Assembly: GCF_002443255.2 (NCBI RefSeq)
Contig: NW_019211457.1
Location: 43,795,119 to 43,859,118 of the forward strand
Source of the DNA: Varroa destructor
Lineage: Eukaryota > Arthropoda > Arachnida > Mesostigmata > Varroidae
DNA length: 64,000 nucleotides
Reading direction: 5' to 3'
In this document: positions 48,144 to 60,235 of the stretch, in pieces
Numbering within the stretch: position 1 is the stretch's first letter
Layout of the letters: each line of letters starts with the position of its first letter
Made by a program: the position numbers and the translations under genes
Notes under the pieces: generated by a model
The model's database searches: none
What the model was told of the DNA's origin: nothing
What the model saw: the letters and a program-made list of their open reading frames with translations, nothing else

Positions 48144-51100
48144 TAAACATCATATATAGTGGCACGATTAGAGACGCAAAGCCCCAACATCCGCCCAGAC
48201 TCACCACATTGCGCAAATCTTGCAACTGAAGAGTTAGGATACTACTGCAAGTGCAAACATCAAGTGTACAGTATCAGAAATAAAGTTTTGCGGATTACGC
48301 GGCTGACTGCATCAAGTCTCCGTACGCTTAGTGCAGTATATAATAATAATATATCGTGGGTTGTGCGCCTGAGAACAACTGTTGTTTCCGAATCCAGCCT
48401 GTATGCGTCTCTTACATGAAAAAGGTGAAGATGACATAAACGGAGAAAAGAAAAGACAAAAACAACAGCGTCGTATTGTCATAGTGTACTTTTTCCGAGC
48501 GCAAAATATGATGCAGGTACAAACGCGAAACTCATAGGCTTTATTCAAAGTTTATATGAAGAAGCCAGGCAAATAGGGAAACACACCCTGCGTCCACCCA
48601 CACCTCTTTCCGTATCTGGCTGCCATAAATACGGGAGGGACAATAGAAACAGAGGGAAAGAGAAGAAAAGAGTGTGGCGCGTGCTTACAAGACTGCTTTG
48701 CCGCTCCTGCCACAGATGTCTGCGTTTTTTGTTTTTGGAGAAAAAGTCCCAGCACCATCACTACGCAGCGTTTTCCCGCATCGGATTCGAGCTGCTGGCC
48801 CTCCGTTGGAGTACAGAGATAGACTTCTACCTGCTGCTGCTCTTATTGTCGAGAGTAAACTATAGCTGTACCAACAGAGGCACATACTTATATATTTTGC
48901 ATGTGTATCTAATTTGTCCTGCCTCTGCTGTCGATTATTGAGTCGAAGCGTCATCGCTGGGTCTTTGTACGAAGCGTTTGTTGTCGACGCTGCCGTATGT
49001 GTTTCGTTGCACTGTGGCGGTAGCTAGTATTGCGTACAATAATTCAGAGCTCCACTGCCAAGGAAATCGGAGCGGTAGCAACAGAGTTTATTTTGGGCAA
49101 AACCGGCTAAGGGCCTATGGGCTGTTGACCGGGTTGGTGGGGTGGCCGCACGACGCGGGGCGCTATGCAATCGGAGGACGCTCACCACTGGGCCGCCGCT
49201 ACCGCTACGGCTGTGATGATGGCACTGGTAATACCAGTGAAGTTTCATACGGAGTGATGCAACCCATGCCAGCCAGCCGACTACCCGTCTGTCCTGCTTG
49301 GACAGCGCACGGCCTATCCAGCTACACTAAAACAGGAGTCAACGAAGGAAACAAAATGGAATGGTTTGAAAACCTATAGCCACACACCAGCTTTTGATGT
49401 GAACGGAACGAGCTCGCAAGGCAGAGCGCTGCAGGGTAAAGTAAAAGAGACTTGAGTCGTGGGTTGAGAATTCACTGTGGAAGCCCCTGATCGGTCTGTC
49501 TAGGGCTCAAAAGAAAACAGACTAACAGTGAAGTGCTACCAAGCCAAACGTTGACGCGAAAACAGAAGGAAGCAAAAAAGAACGAACGAATTACCAGCGT
49601 GTGCAGGCAGCGACAAAAGGTGCCTCCCGCCCTCGCAACGTGCAATGGGCAGCGCCGCCGGAGGCGAAAAGGGAGGTGGAGGTGAAAGGACGGCTACTTC
49701 AACCGAAGCATTCATGGCAGCAGTAGTAGTAGAAAAGAACGCAAGCCGTTACTAGCAACTCATTCATTAGCAGAGTCAACCAAGCAACCCCAGACCGCCC
49801 TGCACATAAACAAATACGAACCCATACACATATATATACAGGCGCTCACCAAACTCGCCTCTTTACTCGTTGGGTCCTCTGACGATTCCGCCGACTTGAC
49901 TGCCAAGTTCAAACTCCACTGCCTGACTCGGCGTGCTCAGCAGCGGCACTGCTACACTCGAACGACATCTATTGTCCGCACCATTGTAGGCGACTGAGGG
50001 CCGTTCGTGCTAACTCCATCCAATTCTCTCTAAGTATCCCGTCGCAAGCGGCTTCCTTTGAATTCGTCTAGGACAAACAAGTCCACCCCCGATCCTATTA
50101 GTCCTCCGGCGCTAAAAGTAACCGCCGGCGTGCTAGCGTTAGCCATAGCAACGATAGTTGTAAGCACTGATGTAACTAAGCCATTCAGGGGGGTGGTGAC
50201 ATACCTTCTATCTTTATGTGTGAGCAAGTAACCTATGGGGTAGTAGTAATAGCGGTTTTGCTGCTTGCAGCAATGGTTTTGGTTGGAGTGATATGTGCCA
50301 CTTTTTAAAACCCGACTGCGCGAGTTAGTCCCGATGAAGGCGATGGGGAGGTCATGGGTAACGGAACCGAAGATGGTTCGAGTGATCGAGTTGCGAGACT
50401 CACGGGAGTGGACGATCCGTATAACCCAGGGAAAGTGTAAGGAAATGGGCATTCCAGGCACAAACCCAGCATTCTAGCCCTCTAGAACAAAGACACAAAA
50501 TCATAACGGTTAGAAACATTACAGAAAAGTGGACTTGATCTAGGTAGGCTACGGAAGTAGTTAATGCAACAACACAACTTAGCCCAAATTCGAGCAGATG
50601 GATAACCATGGCGTTGGCCGCTGGCCATTACACGCAACGCGCGTAAAACGCTTATAGAAGCGGACATGAGTAAGGAGACAATATTGTGCCCAATTATTGC
50701 GTTTCATGGCTACCTGCGAGACAGTGACTACGAGTAAGAGTTAATTACAGTTTACAGTTCTACAAGTGACATCTCTATAATAACTTGCGTGGAACTATGG
50801 CTTTGAAAAAAACTTTGTGTGAATTGTGCTAGATAGGAAAGAGATGCAACGTTCTCTATAAATGGCTTGGATAAACACATCGGTAAATAAACAAATATCT
50901 AGAGTTAAAAGAGGTAAATGTTAACTGACTAATTTACTAATTAGAAGGAGACACCATGTTGAGCAGTTAGTTAGGTCGGTCTCCCAGATATACATGGTTC
51001 TTCAATTTTTCCATCCCCTCATCATTGAAATGAAATAAAGTATTCTAGTTTTACTGAATTACCAAAACACCGCTTGCTCTTGTCGACTCACAATAAACAT

Positions 51101-52365
51101 GTATCGTCATGTAAGCTTAGTCAAATAAGTGGTGGTGTTTATCGATGCCAAGCTTCGTCAAAATACTCATCCAGCCACCCACTCATATTGGAATATTGCA
51201 CATGCCTATCTACAGTCTGCCCAGAGGCTCGGAATCATCATTTACAATGAAACTGGCTTGTGCTCAAGTTGTTTACTGGTTTTGGCCCTGTCGTCGCTCA
51301 CTCGGTTAGACTACTACCCTCGAAGAAGGGTAAAAAATTCACTGCTTCGAACAGCCAACCACTGAGCGCCACGATGCATGAGTATATTACACACACAGAT
51401 ATATACATAGCCATATGTACATTTGCGTCCATCATTTCAAGAGTCAGGAGGAAAGAAGTAATCCCAAAATACTTTGGAGCCGGCTCTACTTGTCCAATGA
51501 CGAAGACTCGACCCATGAATGGATTCTGGGACTGCGACTAACGTTGTCCCAGGCTAATGACACCCTTTCCGAGGAGTCCTCTACTCATGCTTGCCAGCCT
51601 TCCGATAGCCGACTGCCTTTTCGAAGCGGTAGCTGTAACAGCACAAATTAATGGAGTTAAGTTAGAGCGCAGGCACAGAGTGAACTCTGAACAAACTTTG
51701 GAACTTTGTGGGCTGTCGAAGCTCAAATTGGCTGCTGCACAGAAACGTATACGATGGATACATTGACATAAGACCTCATGTAGAATTTTTGGAAAATTGC
51801 CGAAAAGTAGGTACAGAATAGGGAAAAATAAGTATCACAAAAAGAAGCAGTGACAAGCAGAGATTTCTTTTAGAGGTATCGATGTGTCCTACATTGTTTG
51901 ATACATTGAAGCCATAGCTCCTACTACCCTTAATAATACTAAGCAGACGCAGCAAAAGGAGACAGTAAGAAAGAAAGGGTAAAGAATAAATGAATATGCA
52001 CCTGATGCTCACGAAGCACCCGAAGGTAAGGCAGAAAGCAAGAAGTGAGCAGTGGGATGGATGTACATCCTAGCCGCCTTAGCCAGGCCTCCGCTACCTC
52101 TACACCTCCCTATTAACAATAACTAATGGGCCCGTTATCGCTGGCAACGTCGCCAGGTGGGACACAGTGCTTTACAATGAGAGTGTAAAGGAAACCTTAT
52201 GAAAAGTTAGCAGACTGGCGTAGGATGAGAAACTAAAACTAAAAAAAGGATAAATGGGGCAACGAGAAAGACCCTGTGTTTATGTGTGCGGAAGAGGTGC
52301 GGATTTTTTAAAATATAAGGAAGGGCCCCGTCGCCAAGGGTCCAGTTTGTAGACTATTAGTTAGA

Positions 52366-52366
<1 letters not shown>
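48144..52366. other. Unannotated non-coding stretch
   Basis: No gene is assigned. A 133-codon frame at 48978-49379 has moderate coding-like composition in a GC-rich patch (GGRSPLGRRYRYGCDDG) but is also open on the minus strand and has no splice support. Near 52010-52026 a small ATG frame runs into the good donor CCGAAG|GTAAGG. Degenerate triplets lie at about 50135-50260. Confidence 0.45.

Positions 52367-52412
<46 letters not shown>
52367..52412. repeat. (TA)23 microsatellite
   Basis: Forty-six bases of uninterrupted TA, the longest pure dinucleotide array outside the gap. Confidence 0.97.
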
Positions 52413-52415
<3 letters not shown>

Positions 52416-54309
52416 GTTCAGCGTAAACCCAGTAATGTAATAAAAATTACGGCATTCTACGGGAACTAAGGACTGATATTTACTAAGCTTTACTATGCAC
52501 CTTGTTTTTTGGAAAATTTAAACGTCTCTGGCTTCTAAACGGAGTAGCGATATTTCATTGTCAACAAATTAAAGACAATGAAAATTTCGAATAACTTAGA
52601 AGACCTTAAAATCATACTTGATTGTAATGTCAAATTGTAAGAGTGTTCATTCTCTGAGCTAAAAACTGTGGTGTTTATGATAGTCGTTTTGTACAGATCT
52701 AGAAAAGCTGCACCAGTTTCACCCCTAACCAAAATTACTAATATGCAACTATAGCTGGCTGTTGATCTTTAGCAAGAGTGAGAATATATACAACTTTGTT
52801 CTTTCGCCCTCGTGACCTAGAAGGCAAACCTACACTCACAATGGGTCTGTGTGCTGGACAATAGAATACATGCGTGCGTGCGTGCGTGCATTTTCAAAAT
52901 ATCCATTGTAACTTTGAAGGAATGTTTAAATGTTGTTCGGCTTCTTCCTTTTCGTGCTCCTTTTGCTGGCGTGTCGCATTTGTGGGCTACATAACGCACA
53001 TGGCGGCCAGAGTCAACGCCGCTACCATCGGCTGCGTCCACTGTAACCTTAGGACCACAAGCACAGTGGCTCCTCACGTTCCTTTTTCAGCACAAAATTT
53101 AGAATGACACGTTATCTTGCGGCACGCGCCAAGACGACCATGGGCAAAAAGGCCTTTGAACTTCCCACAGCCACCAGGTCAGTGTTGTTGTTCTTCTCTT
53201 TCTAAATAGAACGCGCCGAAGCACGAGCAGATGACACTGGCGGAAAAGCTAAGAATTAGAAAGAAGACGAACGTATAAGAAGAAGAGAAGAAGTACAATG
53301 TAGGAAAACGTAGAAAGGGGGAGGATGGCAATAAGATTTCAGGTTATTCCGTTACATTCCTGACATCTTCGAGTTTTCGACGAATGACAACTTCTTATTT
53401 CATGTGTCTTCTCCCTATTCAAAGTTGTGCTGCTAGCCCTTTTCCGACCCCATATCGTGGAGGTCTGCAAGTGTCTGCCGTTCTCTTAACGGCAACACGT
53501 CCACGCGAGCTCCAGTAGCCGCATTTCCCTTCGGCAAGCTTCCGTATCATCCGCTTCCTTTTCTTTCGAGTTTCATTTGAAACTCAGCGGCAATAGCGGC
53601 GCTGGTGGCGCCCCCCGTCGACAACAAAACGGAAGCTTTGTTGCTACTCGGGACTTACCTCGCTGGTGTAGAAGAGATCCCCGCCAACCCCCCAGACCAT
53701 ACTGGGAAAGCCACCTATTCGCTATTGGATGCCGCGACCGACGTCTACATATACGCGCGCGTCTTGAGCTTCTCGTATCATCGCATGCCACCTTCTCTGG
53801 TTGTTACTTGAACTGCGTTACTGTGTAAATACCCCTTTCTTTCGCCTAGCTGCGCTACACCAAGCCACAGCGATATTTGCCAGAGCGCAGACAGAGATCC
53901 GAGACACGCTTCGTCTGCCTTGGGCCGCTCATGGACTGTGGACTGCTTCGGGACAAGCCTTTACTTGCAGTTCAGGCTGGCAGGCAATTTATGTCCATTT
54001 CCCTTAGCCCTCTTTTAGACGCGCACTCACCACATACCCGCTTCAATGACAGTGACTACAATAACAGGTCTTGGTATCATCTTGCGGTCTTTCTTATTTG
54101 CCCCTAGTAGATTGTATTTTTTCTCTTAGTACTACCTCAGCAGACTTGTTCTTATCGAAACCGACAATAAACGGAGCGTTCGCCTTTACCTATGCATGTT
54201 AGAATATATCGTACGCCAAAAACAAGTCAGCCAAGAGTAACCTGGCAAACGGTGTCACCCTCAAAATGTGCGATTGGATCACAAAATCATGTACTCTATT
54301 TGTTATCAG
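52413..54309. other. Unannotated non-coding stretch
   Basis: No gene is assigned. It contains (TGCG)n at 52871-52889 and a GAA/GAG-rich tract at about 53275-53295. A GC-rich 69-codon frame at 53605-53811 (ALLLLGTYLAGVEEIPANP) has no splice support and overlaps a long frame in another register. Confidence 0.45.
52871..52889. repeat. (TGCG)n microsatellite
   Basis: Four and three-quarter units of TGCG. Confidence 0.95.
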
Positions 54310-54471
54310 AAGATAACCACTGAATATCCCTCGGCTACATTTGTCTTCCGGACGAGAAGAGATCCAGCGACAACAGTTAGGGTGGGGTTCAACGACGGTG
54401 GCAAGTCCCTGTCTTTTGAATCCTGGCTTGGTCATACAACTTCCTTACTGGATAAGCAGAAATTGGACCAA
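54310..54471 (+). CDS. Candidate internal exon, phase 0-0
   Basis: A 162-base segment follows the acceptor CTCTATTTGTTATCAG and ends at the donor GACCAA|GTACAGG. It is open for exactly 54 codons in phase 0 at both ends. The product has even, globular-protein-like composition (SATFVFRTRRDPATTVRVGF, then SWLGHTTSLLDKQKLDQ). The frame stays open on both sides, so the exon edges are inferred. I do not recognise the fold or family and could not find flanking exons with matching phase. Confidence 0.2.
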
Positions 54472-55205
54472 GTACAGGCTTTAGCATGTGAAGCGTTTCT
54501 ATTTATTCTCTTTAATTTTTTCTCGATCGTATAATTACGCTGTGTAGCATGAAGCTGATGGCCTAAAGTACTGAATACTTCCGCGTCAACTGCTCACTGA
54601 TACGTGGCTTCGCCGAGTGTGGCCGACACGGCCAAATCCAGCTTTTGTAAAGATGCTCTCAGTATTGTTTATATCACCAACACCAAAACCGTTGCCACCA
54701 AAACTATTATTCGTATCTGCTGCGCACAACACGTAAGCATAAAAAGCTTCTGCTGTTCCCTAGCTACCAATACTAGCTACGGCCGGTGTCGCGACGTCGT
54801 CTGTTGTATCAAGAATTCGAGCAGTACCTCTGCTGCCTTAATTTATTCACCTGCTTTCTCGCCCTATAGACTCTACCTATACCTAAGAACCAACCAGCTG
54901 ACTGAAAGGACAGGTTAGGATACCTCGTTGCGCCTCACCTCCTACCTTTCCCTCCCTACAAGTTCATTTGTATGAGTGGAGCGAAGTAATGGCTTACTTC
55001 TCTATATTTGTCAACCGTAACGTATGTTTAGTCCTGAGCAGGCTTCTACGGTGCTTTTGCGGTCTACAGGCCAACAGTTGTTTGAAGCAATCTCCACTCG
55101 GGAAAACACAGCAGTAGGCTCTGCCTCTGCCGTGTCTCCCCGCAAAGGAGATCTAGGCTAAACGAAGCTGTCGTTATATATCTGTAGTCTGAGGTATGAC
55201 CTTAG
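54472..55205. other. Unannotated non-coding stretch
   Basis: No gene. A 104-codon Ser/Thr/Cys-rich frame at 54604-54918 coincides with degenerate ACC/AAA triplets near 54670-54715. Confidence 0.5.
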
Positions 55206-55240
55206 GCGGAAATCATCGTGCTATGCACGATGATTTCCGC
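55206..55240. repeat. Perfect 16-bp hairpin with 3-nt loop
   Basis: GCGGAAATCATCGTGC (55206-55221), loop TAT, then the exact reverse complement at 55225-55240. A pair this long with so short a loop in unique sequence is not expected by chance at any given place. It does not match the histone 3' stem-loop. Possible sources are a foldback element, a hairpin transcript or a snap-back assembly artefact. Confidence 0.9.
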
Positions 55241-55529
55241 TGCTGGCCAAATGTAGTGAAATGAAGTTCTATGCCTCTTGAAAAGAATAGGCGAAGCAAA
55301 CATGGATAATATATCTGCATAAGAATAGCAACAACAGTGGCGGCGGCAAGCCAGCGAACGAACAAAGTCGCGGGCAAAGCATTTGGGCAGGCAGGTCACT
55401 ATCAAGCAGGCCTCTATCTAGGCAGTGGCTATGGCAGGCTAAAGGAAAGCAACTCGTTAGATCAGCTCCTCTTTTGTCCCAACCCTTTCAGAATCTTTCG
55501 TTTTGTTATCCGCACGAAGGGTACGCGAC
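55241..55529. other. Spacer between two hairpins
   Basis: No gene recognised. The two hairpins are about 290 bases apart and their arm sequences are unrelated. Confidence 0.5.
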
Positions 55530-55575
55530 AACCTGAGCGAGCTTTAGTACTTGCATGCTAAGACTCGCTCAGGTT
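55530..55575. repeat. 12-bp inverted repeat, pre-miRNA-like outline
   Basis: AACCTGAGCGAG (55530-55541) pairs perfectly with 55564-55575. Inside, a 2x2 mismatch is followed by TTAG/CTAA pairing and a 10-nt loop. The overall arm is about 18 bp with one internal loop, close to a small miRNA hairpin but short. It matches no miRNA I know. Confidence 0.75.
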
Positions 55576-57918
55576 TCGTGGGTCCTCCTGTCCCAAGACG
55601 CTGCCGCAGAGTACCGTCGACATCTCATATAGCCGCCGTTGTTTCGAGCAAAAGCAAACATTTCCTTTTCCTCTGTTTCCCTGTCCACAGAGTGTGAATT
55701 CAAGCTCAATATGTCTTGCCAGCTTCGGCTGGCTGGTGTCACTTTGCTTGGTGCGACCTCATATACTACAACTCCTGTCGCTTTTGGCGAGGTCATAAAA
55801 TGAATATCCGCACTAGAAGTTAAGGATCGTCACCTGCTGTTGAGAGATGAAGGACGGGGCTATCAGCGACTTGGCCATTGGCAGATAGGAAGACGAAAGG
55901 ACAGGCAAAAGTCAAGCATGAACATCCCGATAGAGGAGGTTCGCCACGCTATGATTAGCGTTTCATGAACTACTCCATGTGACTGTGGCTTCAAATACCA
56001 AGCTGCCGATGTTGCTAATAGTTTTGCATAAGTATCAGTGGAAAGGAAAGAATAAAGGCTAGAAACAGAGTGTAGGCCTATGACTAGATACCTAGAAGCC
56101 CACCTTCATGCTTTCGCGATTAAGTTCTCGGCAGGCCGTGTAATGTTGAGCTAAAAGGATGATCTAGAAATATTACCATCATGGCTTTTACTTGTCAGAG
56201 TTACACTTTGGAGGCTTTCGCTGCATTAAATGTACAATTACTTGTTACTCTGTGTGTTTTCTTGCCGTATACAAGCTGTCGGAAAGAACGGACGAATAAC
56301 CCAGATAGTAGGCTACAAACTTTTAGTATTTAACTTTTTTAGAGCTGAAGTTAGCAAATGGCCTTACAGTTGTGAATATTGATTTCTTACACATAATATA
56401 CTTACGTAGGCAGAAAGAGTAATTTTATACCATGTAAACTTAAACGAGAAGTTGGCCTGTGATATAATATACTTTCTCTGTAGGGTAGGCAAATTACCAG
56501 AATATAATCACTCGATGATATGGACCGAACATAAGCCATAGTTTTAAGCACCGGCATCGCTAGTTTGGAATTTTTTTTACGCCTCCAGTGGGCAAGACAT
56601 AGTCCTCGTTTTAAGTGTTCGTAACGTTCGAGTATTCATGGCTACCATAGAAATGCAATGTAAATAGGGCTAGTTTGCCCTTATTTTGAGTAACAATCCC
56701 GTAATGTCAATAAATACATAGTTATTAATATAAAAATGACAGTCTTCTTCTGGTAGTTTATTTAGCTAGGTTTTTCTTTTTATATATCTATCAACCGACA
56801 AGGCATGGTACGGCAGGTCGCTGACCTTCGTTTTGGCATCTTATTCAGTGCTGATTCAGGTAAAGGTTCGTCCACCCCAGACGTTAACTATAACTGGCAT
56901 GGCTTTTGAGAAAAACCTTTTTCTAATACGATGCCGTTAATCACCCCTCACTTCGAAACTGATTATATAGGCTGGAATAACTCATTTATGGTATCCCGCA
57001 GAGCTTGAAAAGAGTTGCATCGACTCACCACGGTGCGACTTGTCCCATCGTCAACGCCACTAACTTACATTGACTGGAATACAGCTGCGAACCAATACAC
57101 CGCCGGAGATACCTCGCTGCGTAAAACCGCCAAGAAGGGACACCCTGTCTCAAAAGCCTAGTTTAATATATATGTATATATGACCGTGAGAACTTACTGT
57201 GGGGAACATCTACAGTGCAGACTACAAACCACCTTCATTGCTTGCGCCTGCCTCGTTGCGCAACCTGGTGGGTACCGGTCCAAGCCAAAGTAATAGTCAT
57301 CATCCCTAAGGAAGAGTGACCCATGACACTACGACAGTAAAACGCATGTCGCAAAACTCCGCCTCGAACACAACTGAGCTCTCTGTTAAGAGAAGTATCT
57401 CCCTTTTGTTCTTCCCCTCTCGTTCTATTTATATGTCGTGTGTCTTTTTTGTTGCTCCAATACCTCTTGCCATCAAAAGCCATTTGCGCCTAATACTACC
57501 GTCCTAGAACCGGCTCCGCTAAAAAATGCAGGGAACTATGAATACGCGCACAACCTAAACCCAGAGCCGCACATAAACACATAAGCGCAGACACACATAG
57601 ACACAGTTATTCGCTCGCGATTTTTCTTGCCCAAATATCCATTCTGTAGCAACGAGTGACTAAAGAGAAATTATATAGTGACAGAAAGCGCGCAGCTGAA
57701 CGCGTTGCGCAGGGTTCTGTAATGACCTTGCAGCGTGTGACAATGCGGGGTTAATTTACGTCAGGCTGTTGCTGATGTTCCAGTCCACTATGCAGCCCTA
57801 TGGCGTACCGTCGCATGTGGCGCATAGAGAAATACCTCCTTTCTCACCTACCTTCTTGCTCGGAAACCACATGCGTACATGTCCAGCGTATACCCTTTTT
57901 TGAATAATCGTTTCTTCT
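55576..57918. other. Unannotated non-coding stretch
   Basis: No gene is recognised. The 56.2-56.8 kb part is AT-rich and closed in all frames. A short TATA-type tract lies near 57165-57181. Confidence 0.55.
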
Positions 57919-57933
57919 CCCCCCCCCCCCCCC
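57919..57933. repeat. Poly-C run (C15)
   Basis: Fifteen C in a row. A 62-codon Ser/Lys/Thr-rich frame starts 14 bases downstream (ATG at 57947) without other support. Confidence 0.95.
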
Positions 57934-58135
57934 AAGTGTCAGCAGCATGTCTCCTGAAATAAAGTTGCAACACAAGTCGTCTGTCGTCGAAACCTTGTCT
58001 GCAGAAGAAATCTGCTTTCCGTCCAAAACTCCATCGATAACGACTGGAGAATTTAATCGCTCTACTAAGCCCTGCAAAAAGACCATGGAATACCCAAAAG
58101 CAAGTCGTCACTCTTCGACGAGTCGCTTCTCTTAG

Positions 58136-58256
58136 ACAATCCGGTACAAAAGAGGGCACTTATTCCTCTTAATGCTAAAGGCATCTATCCAAAATGTTGA
58201 ATCAAAATGGGGTTTTCAAACAAATAAGTTGACCGCTGTTCTAAGGTCAGGCGCAA
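58136..58256 (+). CDS. Candidate internal exon, phase 0-1
   Basis: The acceptor TCGCTTCTCTTAG precedes 58136, and the consensus donor CGCAA|GTAAGT follows 58256. One frame is open for 40 codons plus one base (TIRYKRGHLFLLMLKASIQN, then SKWGFQTNKLTAVLRSG), with mixed hydrophobic and basic residues. It has no ATG at its start, so it can only be an internal exon. The next good acceptor (ATTCATGCAG, AG at 58280-58281) would give an intron of 25 bases, too short for an animal. So either this donor or that acceptor is not used. No family is recognised. Confidence 0.2.
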
Positions 58257-58281
58257 GTAAGTAGCGATATCATTCATGCAG

Positions 58282-58377
58282 GTGGACGAGGCTCAAATGA
58301 ACTCTGCGTTCCTTATGCTTTTCTTTTATCCTTCAAAAAATGCCGCATCGTTAGATCAGCAACTATCGTATTTGAAG
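58282..58377 (+). CDS. Alternative candidate exon, phase 0-0
   Basis: Starting after ATTCATGCAG, 32 codons are open in phase 0 (VDEAQMNSAFLMLFFYPSKN, then DQQLSYLK) up to the weak donor GAAG|GTTCGT. The same frame stays open to TAG at 58498. It may be a competitor of the exon at 58136-58256. The composition is plausible for a folded protein, but no motif is known to me. Confidence 0.14.
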
Positions 58378-58500
58378 GTTCGTACGGCTTTTATCATATG
58401 TAGCCTAATGGTTCCTTGTTGTGTCCTTCTTAATAGACTTGGTGGTCAACCAGATGATAATCTGGCATGTGATTCATCAGCCCGCCTACTAATTGTTTAG

Positions 58501-60235
58501 CCTACCTCCGCTGGTCCGTTTCGCCTGCGGCCTGGTCTACGAAATCAATCGAGTGATGTATTTTTCTTCTAGCAGTCACTGGTCTGTATAGGACAAGTAA
58601 GAGGTTTACGGGTTGACACCTTGAAGTTTGCTAGGTGGTCTGTGAAGTAAACTCGCCCGTAGACGGCGAAACTAATTACGTCGTCGAACGGGCGTATTGA
58701 GCAAGTGACCCGTTTTCAAAATCGTTTGCGCCAATTCAATCCAAGACCAGCGGAACAGGTAAGAAGAAAAAGGAGCTTGAAGAAAGGAAAACAAAAAAAG
58801 AGAGGGAAAGTGCCTCCCAAGGGTACTGGGGTATATAGTTTAGACTGACCTAATACAGGGTCGTGTATGTACACTCTAATCAGTACCATCTTGCAAATTT
58901 TATTTTCGCTTCATTTTGAGATGTTTTGGAAATTAGGCGTGTGCTACGCATGCACTCTCAGCTAGAGACAAATCGTTTGGTAGTGCTAATAATGTGCATT
59001 TTGGACAAAGGTTTCTGCAGAAAATTGAAGGAAAGGCCACAGGCAACTTCTTTCTTATTGATTGCGCGGCAAATACGCGCTGCTACGAAAAAGATAAGCT
59101 TACCGTTTTCCGCAGGACTACTAAAGCTTTGTTCAGGTCTTAACAGCACAGGACAAGCTTGACCTGTGAGTAAACCAGACTCTCCTCAAAGTGCCTTTCC
59201 GCATCAAAGACCACGACACGCAGAAATACTAGAACCAATTTTTGATGCGTGAATACGTCTCATCTACAAAAAAAAAGGCACTAATAGGCAGAGTCTATCA
59301 ATTCGCCTTTTATTATAGAATAAAGCAGGGCACACTTTGTCGGCATGGGCATAATACAGTTCCCGCTTACTGTTAATTTGAACGCTCGAGGCCTCCCTTC
59401 TACTTCAACCCATTTTCGGAGGTCCAATTAACCTCCGTAGGGCTATTCGAACTTTGCTACCTCACCCAACATAGCACTCACAAAGAAGTCAGACTTGCGA
59501 CAAGATCGCATTGGACACAGGAAAAGTCTTTCGACTCTACAGTCTGAGTAGAGAATCAGTCCCAGAACTTGCAAAATAATGACAACTACTTCCTTCGCCC
59601 AGTGTCCGAAAGAGGCAAATAGCAAGTGAAATAAGTTAAGTCTAAATTAGTTTTAATATTATTTCCGTCCGCTGAATATGCTTTGTTAATCAATTTCCTT
59701 CCATGATGAGACCATATCCCTTTATTATTATTATCATAACTGAAGATGTATTTGCATCAAAGAAGAATAGTAACATTTTTTTATTCACGTAGATAATGTA
59801 ATGTTTAGGTGTTGTTGACGCGACTCAGTGTGATCCCTGGTTTGTTTGCTGGTCAAGTTACCGTCCCAAAGCGAGTTCTATTATACATAGAGAATCAAAG
59901 TGATAAGCTATTATATTATCGTTGTAAGAACTACAAGTTTTCATAGACGTGCAGTACTACGTCGTCACGCCACATAAATCAATGTTATATCTATAGATAA
60001 AGATGCTATTATCCGGATCCAAAAAGACCAGCAGTATCCACCGACCTTCTGGTAGTAATGAAGGGTTTACGATCGACCTCCCTAAGCAGATACTACCTTC
60101 AGTCGTTGCTCTTGCTGGAATGACGGTCAAATCTAACCAATAGCCAGCAGTAGCACCATTATAACCACACATTATCTTCCTGACCATAACCTCTGTTCTT
60201 TTTTCTTATTTAGGCTCTGAACTTCGATCTTTGCT
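58501..60235. other. Unannotated non-coding stretch
   Basis: No gene is recognised; frames are 80 codons or fewer. The 59.6-59.8 kb part is AT-rich, with several TTATTATTA words. Confidence 0.55.
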
